64,000 nt of DNA from JALHNI01 sp965229305 (lineage in GTDB: Bacteria > Acidobacteriota > Terriglobia > Bryobacterales > Bryobacteraceae): the NCBI GenBank assembly GCA_965229305.1, contig CBDDIZ010000042.1, positions 1 to 64,000 on the forward strand. Direction: 5' to 3'. The notes beneath the pieces were generated by a model. It saw only the letters and a list, made by a program, of their open reading frames with translations. It had not been told where the DNA came from and made no database searches. Positions 28,101 to 36,656 of this stretch are shown one piece after another (position 1 is the first letter of the stretch; each line of letters starts with the position of its first letter). Both the position numbers and the translations under genes were made by a program.

Positions 28101-28638
28101 AATTCGCCCACGCGAACGGATTCTGTCCCGTCGGCGTCGTGCCGCTCTGCCCGCCCGGCACCACTCCCGGCACCAGCGCCACCAGGCTAAAAACGTTGCG
28201 GCCATTCAACGGCATCTCGAGCACCTTGCGCTGCTCCACCACCTGCCCCAACGACGCGTTCTCCGTCTGCAGCAGCGGCGTCTGTCCCGTCACTTCCACC
28301 GTCTGGTTCACGTCGCCCACCTGCATCGCGACGTCGATCCGCACCGTGCTTTGCACTTCCACCGTGATCGGCTCGCGGGCAAAGCGCCGGAAGCCGCTAT
28401 TCTCCACTTCTACCCGATACTGACCGGGGACCAGATTCACGAACTGATAGCCGCCCGACGAATCGGTTTGCGCGGTACGTCGTTCCGCGGTGCCCAGGTT
28501 GATGAGCGTGACGTTGGCCTGTGCCATAGCGCTGGCGGAAGCGTCCGTCACGGTGCCGACAATGGTGCCGTAAAAAGTCTGGCTCCAGCCGGCGGAAAGT
28601 GAAAGCAGTACAGCGAGACTTGCAGTAATTCGGTTCAT
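25159..28638 (-). CDS. TonB-dependent receptor, Oar-like, with N-terminal carboxypeptidase-regulatory domain
   Basis: The product is about 1159 residues. A signal peptide (RITASLAVLLSLSAGWSQ) is followed by the carboxypeptidase-regulatory-like beta domain (GTIVGTVTDASASAMAQA; GGYQFVNLVPGQYRVEV), a plug region (LPLNGRNVFSLV-type motif MPLNGRNVFSLVALVPG; GPEFGRFAGGVINLTTKSG), and a beta-barrel ending in an aromatic residue (VQFALRLQF). Acidobacteria have many of these and they probably import large oligomeric substrates; the ligand is unknown. ATG 28638 has GAGGA five bases upstream, and a strong promoter lies at 28672-28700. It is the first gene of the receptor-CRTAC1-TPR operon. Confidence 0.95.
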   Translation of the reverse strand: MNRITASLAVLLSLSAGWSQTFYGTIVGTVTDASASAMAQANVTLINLGTAERRTAQTDSSGGYQFVNLVPGQYRVEVENSGFRRFAREPITVEVQSTVRIDVAMQVGDVNQTVEVTGQTPLLQTENASLGQVVEQRKVLEMPLNGRNVFSLVALVPGVVPGGQSGTTPTGQNPFAWANFQIGGGQANQSASYIDGAPNNASYVNLTALVPTQDAVQEFKVQTNSLGPEFGRFAGGVINLTTKSGTNTFHGSAYEFLRNRSLNANTFFNNRAGVARPAFSQNQFGVNLGGPIRKDKTFFFASYEGFRLRQGQSYVYSVPTDAMRAGNFADYRNASGAMIPVYDPLTTCGRLGNAACATGANGAETISRLPFPGNVVPNNRIDPAARVMTNLWGRATGPGLPFTAVNNFTANASVGGDNDQVNFRGDHTFSDKQRGFARYTRWTNLNLPIDPYGTKTCVDRCTETMTTHQAVLGDTISVTPTMFLDLRLSFTRFIYDRTSLTAGYDLGQLGWPASLNNSVAVRVSPIPLVTGYNGVFSTNGTGSTIVARNDIYSLSPNVTKIWGKHTIKFGGEWRRLTHNYYQQNNPSGSFNFDALMTSVNPLAAAGTGNGFASFLLGMGSGGGVTHNNFVAGQMLYGAAHVGDQWQIGSRLTLNYGVRLERLGPWSERFDRLVVLLPDAPNDLNGRGGLQLKGRMGLVNSPDSPSRNNNEPRNVWSPRLGLAYRVNSKTVFRTGWGVFFLPNDVAFNTAPNIDISNAYTTPYLGTVDGSITPADRLSNPFPNGMIQAPGRSANIQKLFYGQTVAAPLYRDPRAYTQQWNVDIQHELPGGAAIDIAYAGSKGTHLPGPNQVLNQLPDQFLSQGASLLQQVPNPFFGEVQLGTLAQPNVARGQLLRPYPQYTGFNLVAPMNRNSIYHSAQVKVEKRFAKGASVLGSYTFAKLISDTDTLTAWLEPGGGLAVQNFNNLRAERSVALYDVPHRAVISFIYDLPFGKGKSLLGDVNGAVNRLVGGWGVNGVSTFQSGFPLSMSMAVNTTNSFGGGQRPNSTGVSANLEGKAQDRLNRWFDTSAFTATPSFAFGNVARSLTDVRSHGIANYDFTIFKNTPINERFGLQFRTEVFNLFNRVQFAYPATALGNPQFGIISGQYNSPRLVQFALRLQF

Positions 28639-28671
28639 GGAATTCCTCAATGACTCGAGAGTTGTGCGGGC

Positions 28672-28700
28672 AATATATACCGATTGCTCGCCGGTGACAA
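28672..28700 (-). promoter_or_regulatory. Sigma-70-type promoter for the minus-strand TonB receptor operon
   Basis: On the minus strand TTGTCA (28695-28700) and TATATT (28672-28677) are separated by exactly 17 bp, and the -10 box lies 34 bp upstream of the ATG at 28638. This is one of the two best sigma-70 matches seen in the window. Confidence 0.65.
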
Positions 28701-28768
28701 CGGTCGTCGACAACGAATTGTCATCCCGTTGACATTCCCTGTTGAGCCTCGCCCGCTACCCTCGATTC

Positions 28769-31700
28769 ATGTCGATTCCAGGTCGTCTTTGGCTCCTGCT
28801 TTGGTGTGCGCTTCCCGCGCTGGCTCAGTTCGATAGTGCGGAAGTGCTGGGCAACGTGCGCGACCACACCGCCGCCGCGGTGGCGCGCGCCACGGTGACG
28901 CTCACCAATCAGGGCACCGGCCTCACAGTGAAATCCGAAACTGGCGAAGATGGCTCCTTCACCTTCACTAATGTCAAGATCGGCACCTACCAGTTGACGG
29001 CGGAAGCGCCCGGCTTCTCGCGCGCCGTCGCCAAAGACATCGCCGTCAGCGTTAACGCCCGCCAGCGGGTCGACCTCTCCTTGCAAGTCGGCGCCGTCAC
29101 CGAATCCGTCGAAGTGGCCGATGCCGCTTCCCTCCTCCAAACGGACTCGAGCGACCGCGGTCAGGTAATCCGCGCCACGCAGATCGTCGAGATCCCCCTC
29201 AACGGCCGCACCTACTCGGACCTCGCCCTCCTCTCGCCCGGCGTTCTCCGCACCCCGCTCGCCTACTCCGGCACCCCCCGCGAAGGCGCCTTCTCCATCA
29301 ACGGCCTCCGCAGCACTTACAACAACTTCCTGCTCGATGGCATCGATAACAACGCCTATGGCACCAGCAATCAAGGCTTCGCCAACCAGGTCGCCCAGCC
29401 CGCGCCGGACTCGGTAGCCGAGTTCAAAGTCATCACCAATAACTACAGTGCCGAGTACGGCCGCTCCGGCGGCGGCACCATCGACGTCGCCATGAAGAGC
29501 GGCACCAACGCCTTCCACGGCACCGCCTACGAGTTCCTCCGCAATACGGACCTCAACGCCATCGGCTTCATCTTCGGCGCCCGCCCGGTCACCTTCAAGA
29601 AGCCCGTGCTCCAGCAGAATCAGTTCGGCGCCACGATTGGTGGCCGACTCATCCGCAACCGTCTCTTCTTCTTCGGCGACTACGAAGGCTTCCGCCGCAT
29701 TGATAAGACGCTCAACTTCTCGAGCCTGCCCTCGCCCAACGACTTACAACGCATCCTGCCCGTCGCCGTCGTCAATCCGCAAACCGGTAACGTCTATCCC
29801 GCCAACACGCCCATCCCGCTCAGCGCCATCACGCCCTTCGCCGCCAAAGTCCTCGGCGACCTCCCCGCGCCCAACACCGGCGCCGCCACCACGCGCTCCA
29901 ACAACTACCAACAGCTCACCCCCAACCGCAATTTCAACGACAAGTACGACGCCCGTCTTGATGGCCAGATCTCTTCCACCATGTCCGGCTTCGTCCGCTG
30001 GAGCCAACGCAAAGTCAACATCTTTACGCAGCCCGACATCCCTGGCCTCTCCGGCGGCAATAGCAACGGCTTCACCCGCGTCCTGAATCAGCAACTGGGC
30101 GCCGGCTACACCTGGACCTTGAATCCGCGTACCGTGGTCGAAGCGCGCTTCGGCCTGAGCCGCTCGAATGCCGGCAAGTTCCCCCCGTTGAGCGGCGGTG
30201 CCAGCATGGAAGCCCTCTATGGCATCACTGGCTTGCCCACCACTCCCGAACTGACCGGCGGCCTCAGCGCCACCAGCATCACCGGCCTCAGCCAGCTAGG
30301 CCGCCAGTCGACCAATCCACAGTTCCAGAATCCCCTCAGCTACGACTACAAGCTGAACCTCTCGCGACTCCTCGGCCGCCACGCTCTCAAAGCCGGCTAC
30401 GAGTTCCAAACCATCCACACCGAAGTCAACGACATCAACCCGCTCTACGGCCGCGATGCCTATGCCGGCCTCTTTAGCCGTCCCACCTGCGCCCAGCTTG
30501 GCCAGGCTGCCGGCTGCACCGTGCCCGTCGACAACACCAGTTACTCGCTCGCCGACTTCATGTTCGGCCTCCGCAGTCAGTACGCCCTCGCCAACTATGT
30601 CGTCGGCAATTACCGGCAGCACATGCACTTCGCCTACTTACAGGACGACTTCCGCGTCAATAGCCGCCTCACCATCAACCTCGGCCTGCGCTACGAATTC
30701 GCCACGCCGCGCTGGGAACGTGACAACGTCCTCTCCAATTACGACCCCGTCACCAACTCCCTCATCAAAGCCAAGGACGGTAGCCTCTACGACCGCACCC
30801 TCGTCGATCCGGACCGCAACAACTTCGCCCCGCGCCTCGGGCTCGCCTACAGCATCACTCCCAAAACCGTCATCCGCGGCGGCTACGGGCTCAGCTACGT
30901 CCACCAGAACCGCGTCGGCAGCGCGGACCTGCTCGGCATCAACGGCCCCCAAGTCGTCATCGCCATGGTCAACCAATCCAACCCCCTGGACCCTTCCTTC
31001 CGCACCACCCAGCAAGGCTACCCCGCCGGCCTCACCGACCCCAAGAACTTCAACCCGCTGCTCTCGAACATCACTTACCTCCCGCGTCACCTGCCAGCGC
31101 CCGTCATTCAGAGTTACTTCGCCTCCGTCCAGCGTGAACTCTGGCGCAACCTCATCATCGACTTCGCCTACGTCGGCAACCACGGCACCAACATCCCCGT
31201 CATCGGCGACTTCAACCAGGCCAATCCTCAGCCCACCGCCACCTCCAACCTCAGCCTGCAGGCACGCCGTCCCATCCAGCAATTCGGCGCCATCACCTGG
31301 TTCAACCCCGCCGCCGTCTCCCGCTATGACGCGCTGCAGATCAAAGTCGAACGGCGCTTCGCCAATGGCTTCCAGTTCCTCAACTCCTTCACTTACGGCA
31401 AAGCGACCGACACCGCCGCGCAATCGCTCGACACCAGCGGCGGCAACGATGCCAGCCCGCAGAATATTCGCAACATGGAAGCCGAACGCGGCCCGTCGAA
31501 CTACGATCAGCGGGTTACTAACATCCTCAGCTTCGTTTATCATCTGCCCTTCGGCCACGGCCGGAAGTATCTGAGCCAAAGCTCGCGCTTCGTCGACTCG
31601 ATCCTCGGTGGCTGGGAGTTCTCCGGCGTGAACACCTATCTCTCCGCCCCGCCCCTCAACCTCCGCGCCTGGGCCGGCTCGATCCCCGCCGCCTTCCAGG

Positions 31701-32092
31701 TCGTCGGCAATCTCTCCGGCTTCCGGGGCGGCGAATCCTTCCGTCCCAACGTTACCGGCGACATCTACGCCGTCAATTCGCCCGACATCACCAACGGCTA
31801 CTTCAATCCGGCCAACGTCACTCTCCCCACTGACCCCAGCCAGCCCTTCGGCAACGCGCCCCGCAACTCCGCTCGCGCTCTCGACTTGAACCAACTCGAT
31901 CTCGGCATCTTCAAGTCCTTCCAACTTCCGCGCGAAGACCTGCGCCTGCAGTTCCGCGCCGAGTTCTTCAACCTGTTCAATACGACGAATCTCGGCCTCG
32001 CCAATACGGACCGGGCCAGTGCCGCCTTCGGCACCATCCGCTCTACCTTCCCGGCCCGCCAGATCCAATTCGCGCTGAAGCTTTACTTCTAG
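28769..32092 (+). CDS. TonB-dependent receptor, Oar-like, with N-terminal carboxypeptidase-regulatory domain
   Basis: The product is about 1107 residues. A signal peptide (IPGRLWLLLWCALPALAQ) precedes the regulatory-like domain (AEVLGNVRDHTAAAVARA; GSFTFTNVKIGTYQLTAEA), the plug (IPLNGRTYSDLALLSPGVL; YSAEYGRSGGGTIDVAMKSG) and a large barrel ending QIQFALKLYF. ATG 28769 is preferred over TTG 28742 because it begins the signal peptide. It is divergent from the other receptor, with 130 bp shared between them. It is distinct from that receptor in the barrel, so the ligands probably differ. Its TAG overlaps the convergent SDR stop in CTAG at 32089-32092. Confidence 0.95.
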   Translation: MSIPGRLWLLLWCALPALAQFDSAEVLGNVRDHTAAAVARATVTLTNQGTGLTVKSETGEDGSFTFTNVKIGTYQLTAEAPGFSRAVAKDIAVSVNARQRVDLSLQVGAVTESVEVADAASLLQTDSSDRGQVIRATQIVEIPLNGRTYSDLALLSPGVLRTPLAYSGTPREGAFSINGLRSTYNNFLLDGIDNNAYGTSNQGFANQVAQPAPDSVAEFKVITNNYSAEYGRSGGGTIDVAMKSGTNAFHGTAYEFLRNTDLNAIGFIFGARPVTFKKPVLQQNQFGATIGGRLIRNRLFFFGDYEGFRRIDKTLNFSSLPSPNDLQRILPVAVVNPQTGNVYPANTPIPLSAITPFAAKVLGDLPAPNTGAATTRSNNYQQLTPNRNFNDKYDARLDGQISSTMSGFVRWSQRKVNIFTQPDIPGLSGGNSNGFTRVLNQQLGAGYTWTLNPRTVVEARFGLSRSNAGKFPPLSGGASMEALYGITGLPTTPELTGGLSATSITGLSQLGRQSTNPQFQNPLSYDYKLNLSRLLGRHALKAGYEFQTIHTEVNDINPLYGRDAYAGLFSRPTCAQLGQAAGCTVPVDNTSYSLADFMFGLRSQYALANYVVGNYRQHMHFAYLQDDFRVNSRLTINLGLRYEFATPRWERDNVLSNYDPVTNSLIKAKDGSLYDRTLVDPDRNNFAPRLGLAYSITPKTVIRGGYGLSYVHQNRVGSADLLGINGPQVVIAMVNQSNPLDPSFRTTQQGYPAGLTDPKNFNPLLSNITYLPRHLPAPVIQSYFASVQRELWRNLIIDFAYVGNHGTNIPVIGDFNQANPQPTATSNLSLQARRPIQQFGAITWFNPAAVSRYDALQIKVERRFANGFQFLNSFTYGKATDTAAQSLDTSGGNDASPQNIRNMEAERGPSNYDQRVTNILSFVYHLPFGHGRKYLSQSSRFVDSILGGWEFSGVNTYLSAPPLNLRAWAGSIPAAFQVVGNLSGFRGGESFRPNVTGDIYAVNSPDITNGYFNPANVTLPTDPSQPFGNAPRNSARALDLNQLDLGIFKSFQLPREDLRLQFRAEFFNLFNTTNLGLANTDRASAAFGTIRSTFPARQIQFALKLYF

Positions 32093-32850
32093 TGCGTCAT
32101 GGCCTCGTTGAACTGCCGGAAGAACTCCTGATAACCCGCCGCCCCGCGTTCGGCTGCGAACCGTAGCGGCCGCACGCGCTCCACCAGAATCTCGCGCGCC
32201 TCCGGCTGTTTCGACAGGATGCTCATCACTTCGCTGATGAACTCGCCGAGCGGCATCGCGCGCGGATCGGCCGCCTGCCCCGGCCCCATCAACTCCGTCT
32301 GCACATAGGGCGGCGCCAGTTCCAGCACCTCCACCGCCGTCTCGCGCAACTGCCATCGTAGCGACTCGCTGTAAGAATGCATCGCCGCCTTCGTCGCGCA
32401 ATAAGTCGGTGTCATCGCCAGCGGCGTATACGCTAACCCGGACGTCACGTTGATCACCGCCGCCTGCGCCTGCCGGCGCAACAATGGCAACAACGCCGAC
32501 GTCAATCGGATCGGCGCCAGCAAATTCGTCGTGATGGTTGCCTCCACCACCGCCTGATCCTGCGCCAGCAGATTCTCGGCCTTCATGATGCCCGCGTTAT
32601 TGATGAGCACGCTCAACGCCGGATAGTCGCGCGCGATGTCCGCCGCAAACTGCTCCACCTTGGCCGCGTCCTGTACATCGAGCGCCGCCGCCTTCATCCC
32701 CGGATTCGCCCGTGTCACTTCCTCCAGCACCTCGCGCCGCCGGCCCGCGATGATCACCTGATTCCCCAACCGGTGAAACGCTTCCGCCAATGCCCGCCCA
32801 ATCCCCGAACCGCCGCCCGTCACCAGCATCGTCTGCCCTGTCATCTTCAT
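32089..32850 (-). CDS. Short-chain dehydrogenase/reductase (DltE-like)
   Basis: The 253-residue protein has the classical SDR pattern: cofactor loop TGGGSGIGRALAEAF, the NNAG motif in SVLINNAGIMKAEN, catalytic Ser in VINVTSGLAYTPLA, and Y-x-x-x-K in PTYCATKAAMHSYS. It is an NAD(P)-dependent oxidoreductase resembling the DltE subgroup; the substrate is unknown. AGGAGA lies eight bases upstream of the ATG. It is divergent from an HxlR regulator gene with a 95-bp gap, the typical layout of an HxlR target. Confidence 0.93.
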   Translation of the reverse strand: MKMTGQTMLVTGGGSGIGRALAEAFHRLGNQVIIAGRRREVLEEVTRANPGMKAAALDVQDAAKVEQFAADIARDYPALSVLINNAGIMKAENLLAQDQAVVEATITTNLLAPIRLTSALLPLLRRQAQAAVINVTSGLAYTPLAMTPTYCATKAAMHSYSESLRWQLRETAVEVLELAPPYVQTELMGPGQAADPRAMPLGEFISEVMSILSKQPEAREILVERVRPLRFAAERGAAGYQEFFRQFNEAMTH

Positions 32851-32908
32851 CGCTTCGAATCTCCTTGTCTAAAGGCAGCATACGGGAGTCACTCTCCAAA
32901 AGAAAGTA

Positions 32909-32932
32909 GGAACCTGTCAGTGCTATAGTTCC
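32909..32932 (+). promoter_or_regulatory. Extended -10 promoter and candidate operator for the HxlR gene
   Basis: TGCTATAGT (32921-32929) fits an extended -10 box (TGnTATAAT-like). It sits between short inverted arms GGAAC (32909-32913) and GTTCC (32928-32932), so a regulator bound there would cover the -10. The identical 11-mer GTGCTATAGTT recurs upstream of the receptor gene at 60767. HxlR proteins commonly bind such short dyads between divergent genes. The dyad is small, so the operator part is weak. Confidence 0.4.
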
Positions 32933-32945
32933 CTGTTGGTGAGAA

Positions 32946-33338
32946 ATGAGAAAACAGGCCACTTCCGCCCCGCCAAAACTTTCGCCGGCTGAACTCGACG
33001 CGCTCGTGCAGGAGATCATCGGCCGCGTCGCCGACAAATGGACCATGATCGTGCTCGACGTTCTCGCCGAACACGGCGTCCTCCGCTTCACCCAACTCGT
33101 CGGCCTCGTCGAAGGCATCAGCCAAAAGATGCTCACCAAAACGCTGCGGCAAATGGAAAGCGACGGCTTCGTCACGCGCACCGTCCACCCCGTGATCCCA
33201 CCCCACGTCGATTACGCGCTCACCCCCCTCGGCCTCAGCCTCGGCGAAGCTTTCTGCGGCGTCTGGCTCTGGGCCGAAAAGCACCACCGGGAACTCACCC
33301 GCGCTCGCCAGGCCTACGCTGAACGCTCCGCCGGCTGA
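32946..33338 (+). CDS. HxlR-family transcriptional regulator
   Basis: The 130-residue winged-helix protein matches HxlR: IGRVADKWTMIVLDVLAEH, RFTQLVGLVEGISQKMLTKT with the recognition helix, LRQMESDGFVTRTVHP, and VDYALTPLGLSLGEAF. The usual N-terminal redox Cys of HxlR/HypR is absent from the start of the domain, so a redox-sensing role is not indicated. It most likely controls the divergent SDR gene and itself. Its last 25 bases overlap the end of the convergent ankyrin-VOC gene. Confidence 0.93.
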   Translation: MRKQATSAPPKLSPAELDALVQEIIGRVADKWTMIVLDVLAEHGVLRFTQLVGLVEGISQKMLTKTLRQMESDGFVTRTVHPVIPPHVDYALTPLGLSLGEAFCGVWLWAEKHHRELTRARQAYAERSAG

Positions 33339-34417
33339 ATGAAGGTCAGCACATAACCATTCGGATCCCGAATGCCGAACTGCCGTGCCCCGTAGAAGGC
33401 CTCGTACAGGCTTTCGGTGAACTCCACCGGCTGCGCTCGCAGCAGCCGATACAGCTCCTCAATCTGCTTCGTGTAGAACCACAGGCTCACGTCGCGCTTC
33501 TCCCGCCGCGCCTGCTTGCTCAGCATCAGTTGCGCCGGCCCGTACGAGAGCCACCCCCAGTTATCCTCATGCCGCCCCCGCACCGTAAAGCCGATCGCCT
33601 CGTACCACTGGAGCGTCGCCTCCACATCCTCCACGTCCAGCATCGGCACCAGCCGGCTCACAGACTCGCCCAGCGCCCCCAGTGCCCGCGTAGTCTCCGC
33701 CGACATCTCGCGCGACCTCGCCTTCGCCCCCGCCGCTTGCAGCAACTCCCTCGCCTGAAGATCGCCGCGAAACGTCGCCAACTCGAGCGCCGTATGTCCG
33801 CGCTCATCGGTCGCCTCGAGCTCGGCCCCCAATTCGATCAACACCGCCAGCAGATCGTGCCGCTGCCGGTCGAGCGCCAAGTGCAAAGGCGTCATTCCCT
33901 GCTCATAGCTCGACATCCGCCGCTCGAGCGCCTGCGGATCGCGCGCGGCTACCTCGCGAAGGAGGTGAGCGTCTTCCATGCACAGCGCGGAGAACACATG
34001 ATGCGACGCGCCGTACTGCAACAGCAACGCCACCACCTCCTCGCGGATTGGCTTGGCAAAGTAAGTCGCCCAGCCGATCACCTCGAGCTCATGCTCATCG
34101 CCCGCCCCCACCGGGTCGGCGCCCGCCTGCAACAACAGCTCCACCACGTCCCGATGCCCGCCCGCCGCCGCCCAATGTAACGGCGACGTCGTATCGCCCG
34201 CCTCTGTCGCCTTCGGATCCGCGCCGCGCTCGAGCAGTAAGCTCACCGCCGCCGCGTGACCCAGCTTCGCCGCTGTGTGCAGACCCGTCCAGCCCGGATG
34301 CGCCGCGTCCGGATTCTCCTCCGTCACCAGGGTTGGCTCCGCGTCCAGCGTTTCGCGCAGCCGCGCCACGTCTCCCTGTTCACAAGCCTCGAAGAAAGCA
34401 AAGATGACGTCTGCCAT
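33314..34417 (-). CDS. Ankyrin-repeat protein fused to a C-terminal VOC/glyoxalase-like domain
   Basis: The 367-residue protein has two parts. Residues 1-240 contain ankyrin repeats, for example GWTGLHTAAKLGHAAAVSLL, SPLHWAAAGGHRDVVELLL, MTPLHLALDRQRHDLLAVL and GHTALELATFRGDLQARELL. Residues about 260-365 are a VOC (bleomycin-resistance/glyoxalase superfamily) domain: RLVPMLDVEDVEATLQWYEA, WGWLSYGPAQLMLS and FGIRDPNGYVLTF. No signal peptide is present. Ankyrins bind proteins and VOC folds bind small molecules or metals, so a ligand-controlled interaction protein is a reasonable inference. The metal residues of a catalytic VOC enzyme are not all apparent. Confidence 0.9.
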   Translation of the reverse strand: MADVIFAFFEACEQGDVARLRETLDAEPTLVTEENPDAAHPGWTGLHTAAKLGHAAAVSLLLERGADPKATEAGDTTSPLHWAAAGGHRDVVELLLQAGADPVGAGDEHELEVIGWATYFAKPIREEVVALLLQYGASHHVFSALCMEDAHLLREVAARDPQALERRMSSYEQGMTPLHLALDRQRHDLLAVLIELGAELEATDERGHTALELATFRGDLQARELLQAAGAKARSREMSAETTRALGALGESVSRLVPMLDVEDVEATLQWYEAIGFTVRGRHEDNWGWLSYGPAQLMLSKQARREKRDVSLWFYTKQIEELYRLLRAQPVEFTESLYEAFYGARQFGIRDPNGYVLTFIQPAERSA

Positions 34418-34457
34418 CTCCGTAGCTTCCCAGATTTCCGCTTAAATGGAGGATGTC

Positions 34458-35522
34458 ATGACCAGCCTGTTGTTGGCCCTGTGCCTGGCGCAAGAGCCAA
34501 CCCTCGCCCTCCTCGGGGACGCCGTCATGAATGAGGGCACGGTCCGCCTTACCCCGGCTCGCAAGTATCGGCGCGGCGCCGCCTGGCTGCGCGAACGTCA
34601 ACCCGTGCGCGATGGCTTCGAAATCAATTTCCGCTTTCGCATCTCGGACCCCGGCGGCCTGCGCCACGGCGCTGATGGCTTCGCCTTCGTCCTCCAGAAC
34701 AATGGCCTGGATGAACTCGCCGGTTACGGCGCTTCCGGGGGCTTCGCCCTGGGTGACGGCGCTAATGGGAACGACGTGCGCGGCATCGCCAATAGCCTCG
34801 CCGTCTTCTTCGATACCCATCGGAATCCGCCGGATGGCTCCGGCAACGGCATTGTCATCGCCACCAACGCCGAACAGCGTCGCCTGCGCTGGCCCCCGCC
34901 CCGTCTGGCGGCGAATTGGCGTCCCGGCGTCAAACTCAAGGACGGCCGGCCTCACGCCGTCCGCATCGCTTACCGCCCGCCCCTTCTCGAAGTCACCGTG
35001 GATGACGTCCTTGAACTACGCACCCCGGTGGACCTGCGGCGCCTGCTCCCCGCCGATGGCCGCGCCTTCCTCGGCTTCACCGCCTCCACCGGCGAAGGCT
35101 TCGAAAATCACGACCTCTTTGACTGGCGCTTCCGTCCCGCCGTCGCCTCCGAGGCCTACACCGTCAGTTCCAACATCTCCTTCGCGCCCTTTGAATGCCT
35201 CGCCGGCCGCGCGCTCTGCACGCCTGCTCAAGCCGCTGTCCAACTCACCAGCCCCGGCACCTATCACGTCATTCTGCCGGCGCACCGGCCCTGGTCTGCG
35301 GAAGTTCCGAACCCCGCTGGCCGGCGGTTTGAGGTGAGGAATGCGGTCGGCACCGCTTGCTGGGAGAAAGAGTCCTGCGGTACGCCCGGCACCGCGCCCG
35401 AAGGAGCCGCGGGCTCGCTCGCCTGGCGCGTGCAAGCGGGCCGCATCGCCTTCGCCCTCACCGATCCCCAACCCGGCGACAACCAGGGTTACTACGAGTT
35501 CGACGTCGTCTTCGAAAACTAA
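34458..35522 (+). CDS. Secreted L-type (legume) lectin-like protein
   Basis: The product is about 354 residues. A short signal peptide (TSLLLALCLAQEP) is followed by a beta-sandwich matching bacterial L-type lectin domains: FEINFRFRISDPGGLRHG, ADGFAFVLQNNG, LAVFFDTHRNPPDGSGNG, HAVRIAYRPPLLEVTVDD and FLGFTASTGEGFENHDLFDW. These bind carbohydrates. The C-terminal 120 residues (after about 230) form a second domain I do not recognise, with two Cys pairs. ATG 34458 has GGAGG upstream, while the earlier ATG 34446 lacks one. The stop overlaps the convergent gene in CTAA at 35519-35522. Confidence 0.83.
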   Translation: MTSLLLALCLAQEPTLALLGDAVMNEGTVRLTPARKYRRGAAWLRERQPVRDGFEINFRFRISDPGGLRHGADGFAFVLQNNGLDELAGYGASGGFALGDGANGNDVRGIANSLAVFFDTHRNPPDGSGNGIVIATNAEQRRLRWPPPRLAANWRPGVKLKDGRPHAVRIAYRPPLLEVTVDDVLELRTPVDLRRLLPADGRAFLGFTASTGEGFENHDLFDWRFRPAVASEAYTVSSNISFAPFECLAGRALCTPAQAAVQLTSPGTYHVILPAHRPWSAEVPNPAGRRFEVRNAVGTACWEKESCGTPGTAPEGAAGSLAWRVQAGRIAFALTDPQPGDNQGYYEFDVVFEN

Positions 35523-36631
35523 TCGATGCCGTGAATCTTCAGCTTCACGATCTTATCGGCTGTCAGATTCTGAAAGCCCGAAGCCCGCAGCTTCTGCAGA
35601 TACGGCGCGCTCACCCCGTGGATCTTCATCTCGGCGAGTTCGCGCAGCGTGAAGTTGTAGCCCATGGACTTGGTGTCGCGAATGAACTCCGGCGAAACGC
35701 CGTGAATCTTCAGGTTCGTCACTTCGCGCGACGAAAGATTGCGATAGCCCGCCTCGTTCAGCGCCTTCAAATAGTCCGGCTTCACGCCATGGATCTTCAT
35801 CTCTACCAAGTCCTTGGCCGGCGGAGTTAGCCCGTAGCTCTTCAACTCGCGGATGTAGGCGGCGTCAATCCCGTGAATCTTCATTTCCACGATCTGCCGG
35901 TGCGGCAAGTCGAACCCGGCCTGCTTCAGCTCCCGCAGAAACTCATTCGTCACGCCGTGGATCTTCATCTCGACGATCTCTCGCGAACTCAGCTGATAGC
36001 CCGCCGCCTTCAGCCCGCGCACGAACTCCGGCTTCACCCCGTGAATCTTCATCTCCACGAACTCCCGCGCCGTTAGTTCCGTAAAGCCGAAGCCGCGCAT
36101 CTCCGCGATGTACTCGCGCGTCACGCCGTGCATCCGCAGCTCGATCAGCTCCTTCGTCGACGCGTTCAATCCTGTATCGCGCACATAGCGCGCGAACTCG
36201 AGTGAGATGTCATGCAGCGCCATGTTGTACACCTGGTCGTTGTCCGGCGCCCCATACCCCATTTGGCCCAGCTGCGCCGCATAGTTCGAATTCGCCGCAA
36301 ACGTAAAGCTCCCGGTGCCGCGCCCCATCCCCGTGATGCCCGTACACAGAAAGCGGCCCGCGTCGCGCCCGATCTCGAACTTCGCGTTCGTGCTCCCGGT
36401 CTCCAGGTTTTTCGGCTCGAGCCCCCGGATCGACGTCCACGGAACGTCCGTCGTATGGCTCGATCGACTCCAGCCCGTGCCCGTCCTGCGGCCCGTCTCC
36501 AGCTTCAGGCTCACCATCTTCGGGTCCGTCACGCGCCGCAGCGTCCACTCCTGCCCTTCGAAAACCTGCGCGTTCAGCGAAAAGAAGAGCACCGAAGCGC
36601 CCGCCACCACCAGCATTTCCCATGGCTTCAT
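35519..36631 (-). CDS. Membrane-anchored or exported protein of tandem 28-29-residue EMKIHG repeats
   Basis: The 370-residue product starts with a hydrophobic segment (EMLVVAGASVLFFSLNA). After a beta-rich 120-residue region come about eight tandem repeats of 28-29 residues, each with a core like EIVEMKIHGVTNEFLRELK followed by AGF or GY. The same repeat ends the M56 protease encoded just upstream, so the two proteins are built from one motif and probably interact or share a ligand. The repeat looks like a helical hairpin array. I know no named function. AGGAGA lies upstream of the ATG, and the gene starts 25 bp after the M56 stop. Confidence 0.8.
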   Translation of the reverse strand: MKPWEMLVVAGASVLFFSLNAQVFEGQEWTLRRVTDPKMVSLKLETGRRTGTGWSRSSHTTDVPWTSIRGLEPKNLETGSTNAKFEIGRDAGRFLCTGITGMGRGTGSFTFAANSNYAAQLGQMGYGAPDNDQVYNMALHDISLEFARYVRDTGLNASTKELIELRMHGVTREYIAEMRGFGFTELTAREFVEMKIHGVKPEFVRGLKAAGYQLSSREIVEMKIHGVTNEFLRELKQAGFDLPHRQIVEMKIHGIDAAYIRELKSYGLTPPAKDLVEMKIHGVKPDYLKALNEAGYRNLSSREVTNLKIHGVSPEFIRDTKSMGYNFTLRELAEMKIHGVSAPYLQKLRASGFQNLTADKIVKLKIHGID

Positions 36632-36656
36632 TTCTGCGTATCTCCTTCGAATCGGT

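Noticed and set aside
28729..28757. TTGACA as a -35 for the plus-strand TonB receptor
   Set aside because: No -10-like sequence lies 16-19 bp downstream; the 17-bp position reads CCCGCT.
30638..32401. 587-codon open frame on the minus strand
   Set aside because: It is antisense to the second TonB receptor and the SDR gene, with Glu/Gly/Val-biased text and no family likeness.
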